The notes under the pieces: model-generated | Databases searched by the model: none | Told to the model about the DNA's origin: nothing | The model's input: the letters and a program-made list of their open reading frames with translations, nothing else | Assembly: GCA_026014615.1 (NCBI GenBank) | Contig: JAOZHZ010000028.1 | Span: 248,001 to 312,000, forward strand | Reading direction: 5' to 3' | From: Candidatus Bathyarchaeota archaeon | GTDB taxonomy: Archaea > Thermoproteota > Bathyarchaeia > Bathyarchaeales > Bathycorpusculaceae | DNA length: 64,000 nucleotides | Part shown: positions 57,537 through 64,000 of the stretch, piece by piece | Numbering within the stretch: the first letter of the stretch is position 1 | Layout: each line of letters begins with the position of its first letter | Program-made: the position numbers and the translations under genes

Positions 57537-59267
57537 ATGTTGGAAGAAAGAATGACTCCATCAAATATAGCCTCAAAGAAATCAACCAGACGAGTAACAG
57601 TGGCTTTTTGCGCCGTTATTGTATTAGCCTCGTTTTTTACGCTGATGGCAGTTCAGCCTTTTTCGTTGGCTCAGTCAAATGAGGATTTAGCGTACAAATA
57701 TGCGCCTGTTCTTCATTTTACAGCAAACGAAAAATTCTACCCGACCACGGTAGACTATTTCATAAGCAACTCAGTCCTTAAAGAACGCGACTTTAGCGGT
57801 TCCTCAGTTGTCGACACATCGCCAAAACCCGAAACTTTGGGCACTTATACGCAACCAAACATGTTTCTAGATAACACCCTGTCGACGTTTGAGAGCATAA
57901 CCGTAGATTACGCCGGTAAAGCGTCAAGCCTTGGATACCCTGCATACGTTCACATAGTAAACGAAGGCGGCTCCACGGTTATCCAATACTGGCTCTTCTA
58001 CGCATACAACAACGGTCCCCTAAACAACCACCAGGGCGACTGGGAAGTCATTCAAGTCTTTCTTGATTCCTCAGCTAACCCAACAGACGTCCTGCTGTCA
58101 CAGCACGGCAACGGCGAAAACGCAGTCTGGAACGACGTAGAAAAACTCCAAAATCACCCAGTAATTTACGTTGCAGAAGGCTCCCACGCCAACTACTTCC
58201 GTTCGTTCCAGGGCAAAATAGGTGTAGAAAACGACGTCGTTGGAAACAACGGAAAAACCATCTCATCAGCTGACCTAACACTGGTGATGCTTGGTGAACC
58301 CGGAAATCACCCCGCAGACCAAAGCTGGCTTGATTTTCCAGGACGCTGGGGTTATTGGGGTACTGAAGAAGAAATTGTTTTAGGAAAAGTTGGTCCCTAT
58401 GGCCCAGTTTATAATCAAGACGGAATCAGATGGGCTAAGCCCTCTACGTTCATGGCATCCACATTTTCTGTGGATGGTTCCTACTTTACCCTCGCGTGGT
58501 TAGCAGCAAACTTTCTGCTCTTGTTCATAATTTATTTCGCTGCGAGAACCGCTTGGAAAAGCTGGGGCATAATAAAACTGCACAGAAACGGAGGCTTACG
58601 AACACTGGCTTTCTTGAAGGGACGAGGTGGAATAGGTTTAATCCTTGGCGTTCTCGCGATTTTAGTGACTTTGGTTGCCTTATTCCTGCCGTGGTACTCC
58701 GTAACAGCCCAGTCTGAAACTGGCGCATTAGCACAAAACGGCGGTGTTACTTTGATGGCAATGGACGGAGTCCACGGGGTTGTTGTGAACATGTTCGTTA
58801 CAGGCATGACTTCCGATGCAGTCTCCGGATACACAAACCTCTTCTCGCTTCAAATCCCATTCGCAATAATATTCGGCGTAGGCGCACTCCTATTAGCTTT
58901 AGACGTGGTAGGCGTTAAGAGCGGCAGAAGCATGGGCAAAAAATTCCTATTCGGAACTGTAGTCACTTTGCTTCCGATAATAATTATTCTGCTGTTTATC
59001 TCGCAACTGCCCTCTTTCTTACCCTTTGCTTATGGGCTCTTTCCAGGACAAAGCATTCCTACGCAGGTTTCCGACATGATTTACACGATTGCAGGCAGCC
59101 CAATACAAGGCACAAACAACGCATTAATGCCCATAATTGGAAACACCACCGTAACATGGGGGCTAGGTGTAGGTGCATACCTTTTCATCTTAGCAGCGAT
59201 TTTGAGGCTGACAGGCGGAATAATAATGTACAAAGCACCCGAACTCAAAAAGACCCCAGCACAGTAA
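57537..59267 (+). CDS. Vps62-like ectodomain with membrane helices
   Basis: A 576-residue protein. After a signal-anchor helix (about 22-45) comes a Vps62-related domain: YAPVLHFTANEKFYPT, VIQYWLFYAYNNGPLNNHQGDWE and PVIYVAEGSHANYF. About six membrane helices follow from residue 320 (LGVLAILVTLVALFLPWYS among them). Function unknown. ATG 57537 is 86 nt after the sedolisin stop; expression with it is possible. Confidence 0.78.
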   Translation: MLEERMTPSNIASKKSTRRVTVAFCAVIVLASFFTLMAVQPFSLAQSNEDLAYKYAPVLHFTANEKFYPTTVDYFISNSVLKERDFSGSSVVDTSPKPETLGTYTQPNMFLDNTLSTFESITVDYAGKASSLGYPAYVHIVNEGGSTVIQYWLFYAYNNGPLNNHQGDWEVIQVFLDSSANPTDVLLSQHGNGENAVWNDVEKLQNHPVIYVAEGSHANYFRSFQGKIGVENDVVGNNGKTISSADLTLVMLGEPGNHPADQSWLDFPGRWGYWGTEEEIVLGKVGPYGPVYNQDGIRWAKPSTFMASTFSVDGSYFTLAWLAANFLLLFIIYFAARTAWKSWGIIKLHRNGGLRTLAFLKGRGGIGLILGVLAILVTLVALFLPWYSVTAQSETGALAQNGGVTLMAMDGVHGVVVNMFVTGMTSDAVSGYTNLFSLQIPFAIIFGVGALLLALDVVGVKSGRSMGKKFLFGTVVTLLPIIIILLFISQLPSFLPFAYGLFPGQSIPTQVSDMIYTIAGSPIQGTNNALMPIIGNTTVTWGLGVGAYLFILAAILRLTGGIIMYKAPELKKTPAQ

Positions 59268-59343
59268 CGTAGACCACGGAAAGTTACCTAGACCCCAAAA
59301 CCTAGGTAACTCAAAAAACCCGCAAGGTCTGCGTCTCGATAAA

Positions 59344-60153
59344 TTACTCCAATATTGCTGAAAACGACAGTTTAAGACCTGCATTCTCTGTTCTGCGAAT
59401 GGACACCTTGTGACGGAATCTTCCTACTGCTAACAGTTCTTTAAGCTCGTCTTCTACGGGGTCTGGTCGGGAACAGAAAATAACTTCTCCCTTATCATTA
59501 GACCATACGATTAAGCCTTCCGCTTTGCCTTTATAGATTAAATGCAAAAAAGCGTTCTCTTGGTCAACCTGCAATAACGCAGCGAAGTTACCTTCCCCTT
59601 TGAGCGTTGACATAAGCTCGTAAGCCGCAGCGTCGGAGTCTTCGGTTTCGTTAAGTATTTCTCCAAAATAATGCGGAATCACTTCAGAATCGATAAAACC
59701 TGCTTTTCCGCTCTCAAAAACGTGCTTCTCAATTTTATCTTTTAGTTCTTCATAGTTTTCCACTTTACCGTTATGAACCGAAACAACCGTCAAATCGGAC
59801 TCAAAATGCCCAATATACGGCTGCGCTGCCTCACGAAACTTGACTGTACCAAAATTGTCTGGAGTAGGAAACCTGACGTGACCCAACAAAACAGAAGCCT
59901 CTGTCAGCTTAGCATTCATGAAAACTTTGTTCCTGACAGTTTCTTCAAGCTGTGCTACGGGGGAATCCGCGTTTTTGCCTACTTTTTCGGCTATGATGTC
60001 GCCGTCTAAAAGCATAACGGCTATGCCTGCACCGTAGCCTCCAAGAGGGTCTTCTTCGTCGGGTTCTTTGCTGACTTCGAGTCTTTTTAGAATTTGAAAA
60101 ACCTTATCCATTGATAATGGTTTTTTGAGTATGAACCCAAAAATTCCGCACAT
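59344..60153 (-). CDS. Class II glutamine amidotransferase domain protein
   Basis: A 269-residue N-terminal-nucleophile glutaminase. After Met removal, Cys is residue 1 (MCGIFGF), with GHVRFPT and HNGKVENYEEL as in GlmS/GltB/PurF. No synthase domain is fused, so ammonia is passed to a separate partner or another reaction is catalysed. ATG 60153 is selected because GGAG is nine bases upstream; an earlier start would hide the Cys. Confidence 0.88.
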   Translation of the reverse strand: MCGIFGFILKKPLSMDKVFQILKRLEVSKEPDEEDPLGGYGAGIAVMLLDGDIIAEKVGKNADSPVAQLEETVRNKVFMNAKLTEASVLLGHVRFPTPDNFGTVKFREAAQPYIGHFESDLTVVSVHNGKVENYEELKDKIEKHVFESGKAGFIDSEVIPHYFGEILNETEDSDAAAYELMSTLKGEGNFAALLQVDQENAFLHLIYKGKAEGLIVWSNDKGEVIFCSRPDPVEDELKELLAVGRFRHKVSIRRTENAGLKLSFSAILE

Positions 60154-60350
60154 CTTGTGCTTCTCCACGAATTACTCTGTGTGTTCTTGTTAATAGGCTT
60201 TCGCAGAACACAACGCAGCGGCAAGTTTGTCAAGGGTAATTGCAGTTGTTTTGTTTTGCGATTTAGCCGAAAGCCTGCTTTGAGCTACGAAACAGTGGCA
60301 ACTAAACCTTTTTTTGTTTCAAAAAACATGGCAATTGTGAGGTTAAAGAA

Positions 60351-60797
60351 ATGGTAGACTTAACCGTGAAAAGCTCCGCTTTCGAAAACAGACAACAAAT
60401 CCCCAGCAAGTACACCTGCGACGGCCAAGAAATAAATCCGCCATTAACAATCGAAGGTATCCCAGCGGAAACAAAAACCCTCGCCTTAGTAATCGATGAC
60501 CCCGACGCGACCATCGGCACCTTTGACCACTGGGTCGTCTGGAACATTCCCCCAAACGGCAAAATCGAAGAAAACAGCGTGCCGGGCACCCAAGGCCTTA
60601 ACAGTGCAGGTCAACGTGCCTATTACTGTATGGCTCCGCCTTCGGGGAATCACAGGTACTTCTTCAAAGTCTACGCCTTGGACACCACGCTTGATTTGAA
60701 GCCTGAGTCTACAGGAAAGAAGGCTTTGGAGAAAGCCATGCAGGGTCACATCCTCGCAAAAGGCGAACTTGTTGGTCTTTACCGCAGAAAAAGGTAA
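60351..60797 (+). CDS. PEBP/YbhB family protein
   Basis: A 148-residue phosphatidylethanolamine-binding-like protein. Family motifs DDPDAT, DHWVVWNIPP and GNHRYFFKVYALD form the anion-binding pocket. Bacterial and archaeal members lack a firm role. No signal peptide, so cytosolic. Downstream at 60829-60865 lies an inverted repeat. Confidence 0.9.
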   Translation: MVDLTVKSSAFENRQQIPSKYTCDGQEINPPLTIEGIPAETKTLALVIDDPDATIGTFDHWVVWNIPPNGKIEENSVPGTQGLNSAGQRAYYCMAPPSGNHRYFFKVYALDTTLDLKPESTGKKALEKAMQGHILAKGELVGLYRRKR

Positions 60798-60828
60798 ACC
60801 TGATTCTTTCGTTCTTTCAGGATATGAC

Positions 60829-60865
60829 AGCGACCGCCCGAAAAAACGATAGGGTGTAGGTCGCT
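60829..60865. terminator. Inverted repeat after PEBP gene
   Basis: AGCGACC at 60829-60835 pairs with GGTCGCT at 60859-60865 around a 23-nt loop. It may act as a terminator or processing signal. No T-run follows closely, so termination is uncertain. Confidence 0.35.
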
Positions 60866-61054
60866 ATTGGCGAATTTTTCAGTCATTAGTATGTTGAGAT
60901 ATGTAAAACGTTAGAGCAGATAAGGAGCTAAGGGTTCGCCTATCTGCACCCTGGGTTTCAAGGGTTCCTTTGTTGAGGCTTTTTTTAGAAACATTCTTAG
61001 AGTAAGACTTTCCACAGTAGTAGCAAATCCGAGGCAACTTGAGTTGATTAACAG

Positions 61055-62239
61055 TTGAATCCGAAGAGAGCAACTCCAGCGTTAGTGCTTATCGCGATTT
61101 TTGCGGTGAGCATATTTTTGACTTTTGACCCCATCAACACTGGCGGCGTTTCGGATTTTTATGTGGGTGTGGAATTCGCTTACAGCCCAGACATAAACGA
61201 CGCAGAAATCAACCTAAACACTTTGAAAACATTGGTGGACGAAGTGAAAGACTACACCAATCTTTTCGTTATTGGTATTCCTGAAGTGTCCCAAAACCAA
61301 GAAGTGCTCAACGAATCATGCAACTACATTTACGATGCAGGTTTGCATATGATTATCCTTTTCACCGACACAACATCCTACAACTATACGCTGAACGACT
61401 GGACAAGTGCAGCCCGACAAAAATACGGTGAAAAGTTTCTGGGCGTTTACCGTTTAGATGAGCCAGGCGGAAAAGAACTAGACAACTACGAGGAAAGAAC
61501 CCTCAATAAAACCGTGCCTTACTTACCAAACGTGCGGAATTACACTGGTGCTTCAGACGAGTATGTGCAGAATTTACAAGTCCACATCGAACACTGGAAC
61601 CACAACTTGTACTCCACGTTACTTACGGCGGACTATGGGCTTTACTGGTTTGACTACAAAGCCGGTTATAACACGATTCTGGCAGAGTTTGGGTGGAACC
61701 ACAGCAGACAAATCACGGTTGGTCTTTGCAGAGGAGCAGCAACAGCTTACAACAGGGAATGGGGAGCAATAATCACTTGGACATACGACCAAGAACCATA
61801 CATAGCATCAGGACCTGAAATATACGAAGACATGGTTTTAGCTTATCAAGCTGGAGCAAAACACGTGGTTGTTTTTAGTTATCCTGATTTGAATAAGTTC
61901 GGTATATTAACTGAGGAGCATTTTGAAGCCATGAAAGAATTCTGGCAGTACATCAATAAACACCCCGAAGACCATGGCTCACAGCAGGCAACAGTCGCTT
62001 ACGTACTACCTCAAGATTACGGCTTTGGCTTCCGCAGAGCCAACGACACAATACGGGGTCTTTGGACCGCTGACGACTTGGTGCCCAAAATCTGGGAAGA
62101 CGTCAACAAACTCTCTGTCACCCACGGTTTAGGTTTCGATATAGTCTACAATGACCCCGAATTCCACGAGTTTATCTTAGCTGGCTATGAAAAAGTGATT
62201 TTCTGGAATGAAACTCTGCCACACGAACAGTTTTTCTAA
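61055..62239 (+). CDS. Secreted TIM-barrel glycosidase-like protein
   Basis: A 394-residue protein with a signal-anchor (about 9-26). The chain has alternating strands and helices (DFYVGVEFAYSPD, LGVYRLDEPGG, YGLYWFDYKAGY, EWGAIITWTYDQEP), typical of an (alpha/beta)8 glycosidase. Conserved acids in LDEPGG and DQEP are candidates for catalysis. I do not know the family number. TTG start; no clear ribosome site. It faces the same direction as the beta-helix gene downstream. Confidence 0.7.
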   Translation: MNPKRATPALVLIAIFAVSIFLTFDPINTGGVSDFYVGVEFAYSPDINDAEINLNTLKTLVDEVKDYTNLFVIGIPEVSQNQEVLNESCNYIYDAGLHMIILFTDTTSYNYTLNDWTSAARQKYGEKFLGVYRLDEPGGKELDNYEERTLNKTVPYLPNVRNYTGASDEYVQNLQVHIEHWNHNLYSTLLTADYGLYWFDYKAGYNTILAEFGWNHSRQITVGLCRGAATAYNREWGAIITWTYDQEPYIASGPEIYEDMVLAYQAGAKHVVVFSYPDLNKFGILTEEHFEAMKEFWQYINKHPEDHGSQQATVAYVLPQDYGFGFRRANDTIRGLWTADDLVPKIWEDVNKLSVTHGLGFDIVYNDPEFHEFILAGYEKVIFWNETLPHEQFF

Positions 62240-62398
62240 AATCACCCTCAGCTCGGAATTGCGTTTTAATAATGCTCCGCGGGGATTATTTTTGAAAGCT
62301 ATCTTTGGGACGTGGTAATTCTGCCTTAACCCTTAGAAAAAAAGATTTTTAAAAAAACATATTATTGCGATTGCCCTTTGAATTGAAGCGAGAGAAAG

Positions 62399-64000
62399 TT
62401 GAGGAATTTGAAGGAGAAAAGGTTCTCTGCGATATTAATATGGCTCTTGCTGATAACCTGCGTTACTTCATTAACATTTTCCATTCCGCCTGCTGCGTCA
62501 CAAAGTGGAATCCATATAGTAGCTGATGGGTCCATAACCCCTTCTACAGCGCCTATTTTGCGAGATGGAGATACATACATTTTCACCGGTGACATTTTTG
62601 AAGGAATTTTCGTAGAGAGCAGCAATATAATAGTGGATGGCAAGGGACACACACTTCAAGGTTCAAAGAGCGAGAACGGGTTCTATTTAGAGGGTGTAAA
62701 CAACGTCACCGTGAGAAACACAGTCATCAAAAACTTTGATTCAGGAATATACCTGCTTGACTCATCATCAAACACCATCCATGAAAACGATATAGTAGAC
62801 AATGATCACGCTGTTACCCTATACGGATCATCTCACAACAGCATTCACCAAAACAACGTTACAAACAGCTACCTCAGAGGCATCGAACTTTACAGTTCTT
62901 CAGATTTCAACACAGTCGCCGAGAACACTTTGACACACAACTTCAGAAGTATGTTTATTTCTGGTTCAACTTGCAACATTATTTCTGATAATGATGTACG
63001 GGGTAGTGATTATGATGGGATATGCATCTATTGGGCACCCAATAACACAATCTCTGGTAACACCATCACAAAATGCAACTACGATAGCATTTGTCTCTAC
63101 TGGTCCACAAATAACACAATCCGGGCAAACAAACTGATAGACAACTACCACAACATCGGACTCTATAGCTCCTGCAGCAACAACATCTTAGAAAACGACA
63201 TCACCAACAGCAGCTGCGGCGTAGACGTTTATGATTCTTCAGAATTCAATGTCATCTCTGAAAACAACATAACACACAATGACATAGGCGTTCACCTTTA
63301 CGGCTCTTCAAAATTTAACAACATCACTGGAAACGAAATGAGTGATAACAACGATGGCGTTCATGTTTACCGCTGCTCAAACAACATCTTATCGGCAAAT
63401 AACATAACCAACGGTGTCCATGGTATACGTCTCTATGGGTCTTCTGGGAACTTAATCTCTGAAAACTACATGGCAAACATCGAGTATGGTATCCACCTTT
63501 CCAGCTCAAACAACAACACACTCTCCAACAACAACATAGACAACGTCAACTATGCCGGTATCTACCTCTTTGACGCTTCTGATTTTAACACAATCTCCAG
63601 AAACAATATAACTGATAGTGAATACGATGGCGTTTACCTCTATTGGTCCGCCAACAACACAATCTTAGAAAACAACATAGAAAAAAACGCTTATGACAGC
63701 ATCTACTTCTACTGGTCTAATAACAACACAATTTCTGGAAACAACCTAACAGAAAATTTTAGAGGCGTGTTCTTCTGGGCTTCTTCTGGCAACGTAATCT
63801 CTGAAAACAGTCATGTGAACAACTACGACGGCATTTGCGTACACGGTGCTGATAACATAATTTCATTTAACAATTTAACAAATAATGATTACGGCATTGC
63901 CCTTCATGGTTCCGGCACAGTGATATTCGGCAACAACATAGTGGGTAATGAATATGGCGTTAGCCTCTACGATTCTGCTATAAACGTAATTAGTCATAAC
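62399..64000 (+). CDS. Beta-helix (NosD/PbH1) surface protein, 3' end outside window
   Basis: At least 534 codons in one frame, still open at the right edge. TTG 62399 begins a signal peptide (LIWLLLITCVTS), then an extended run of right-handed beta-helix turns of about 20-24 residues with the pattern N-T-I-x-x-N-N-I and Y-x-G-I-x-L-Y-x-S-S (for example GIYLLDSSSNTIHENDI, GVHLYGSSKFNNITGN, GVYLYWSANNTILENNI). About twenty turns are visible. It probably binds or processes polysaccharide on the cell surface. No stop or anchor can be seen before the edge. Confidence 0.88.
   Translation, partial: MRNLKEKRFSAILIWLLLITCVTSLTFSIPPAASQSGIHIVADGSITPSTAPILRDGDTYIFTGDIFEGIFVESSNIIVDGKGHTLQGSKSENGFYLEGVNNVTVRNTVIKNFDSGIYLLDSSSNTIHENDIVDNDHAVTLYGSSHNSIHQNNVTNSYLRGIELYSSSDFNTVAENTLTHNFRSMFISGSTCNIISDNDVRGSDYDGICIYWAPNNTISGNTITKCNYDSICLYWSTNNTIRANKLIDNYHNIGLYSSCSNNILENDITNSSCGVDVYDSSEFNVISENNITHNDIGVHLYGSSKFNNITGNEMSDNNDGVHVYRCSNNILSANNITNGVHGIRLYGSSGNLISENYMANIEYGIHLSSSNNNTLSNNNIDNVNYAGIYLFDASDFNTISRNNITDSEYDGVYLYWSANNTILENNIEKNAYDSIYFYWSNNNTISGNNLTENFRGVFFWASSGNVISENSHVNNYDGICVHGADNIISFNNLTNNDYGIALHGSGTVIFGNNIVGNEYGVSLYDSAINVISHN

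Noticed and set aside
60916-60948. tRNA-like stretch with GGGTTCG and a GCAGATA hairpin
   Set aside because: Does not form a clover leaf; T-arm and acceptor are missing.
60879-61073. Minus-strand 64-codon frame with CYYCGKSY
   Set aside because: One Cys pair only, overlaps the start of the secreted glycosidase-like gene, and has no ribosome site.

Overview
The window looks like a piece of an uncultured archaeal chromosome, most likely Bathyarchaeia or a close Thermoproteota relative. Supporting signs are translation factor aIF2-alpha, an Lhr-type helicase, TrmB-type regulators, an aKMT-like methyltransferase, a tRNA-His with encoded G-1 and CCA, TTG and GTG starts, TATA boxes about 26-32 nt before start codons, and many surface proteins anchored by one C-terminal membrane helix. 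The lineage is inference; there is no 16S rRNA here to settle it. Base composition is moderate and coding is on both strands in short operons.

Layout. 1-2.1 kb: 3' part of a multi-PAS histidine kinase. 2.1-6.7 kb: S51 peptidase and a translationally coupled operon of three surface proteins (beta-helix/NosD-like, unknown, lipoprotein). 6.9-11.6 kb: ClC channel, a divergent pair of ribbon-helix-helix (RHH) regulators around a tandem GTATAC site, MscL, a YbjQ-like protein and two microproteins. 11.9-16.6 kb: a compact three-gene operon, RapA-like SNF2 ATPase, multi-zinc protein and Mrr-like nuclease, which is the best candidate here for an undescribed DNA-directed system. 16.7-25.2 kb: PQ-loop membrane protein, two paralogous giant PQQ-propeller surface proteins, a TrmB regulator, a small RHH protein and a DUF4013 membrane protein. 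25.2-35.2 kb: housekeeping genes (Nudix, aIF2-alpha, P-type ATPase, superoxide reductase, MscS) interleaved with genes broken by single in-frame stops. 35.3-39 kb: a 1.2 kaa surface protein whose deacetylase motifs are in permuted order. 39.5-43.1 kb: GT4, CBS and GH130 genes that look like a mannoside-metabolism cluster. 43.3-51 kb: a frameshifted TrmB gene, Lhr, a rhodanese ruin, a frameshifted membrane protein, a decayed copy of the Lhr 5' end and a lysine methyltransferase. 51-54.1 kb: a strongly folded RNA-like element, tRNA-His, and an operon of a Cys protein, LsrF-like aldolase and zinc dehydrogenase. 54.4-64 kb: sedolisin, Vps62-like protein, glutaminase domain, PEBP protein, a glycosidase-like secreted protein and a beta-helix protein running off the right edge.

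Three themes stand out. First, a large share of coding capacity goes to exported proteins with a Thr/Pro/Ser-rich or beta-rich ectodomain and a C-terminal membrane anchor. Second, between 25 and 50 kb several genes are visibly decaying or carry sequence errors: three single in-frame stops, each at a position where Glu is expected, and two +1 frameshifts. Third, an approximately 50-60 bp dispersed repeat has one copy near 2.95 kb and two tandem copies near 54.2 kb that no gene explains.
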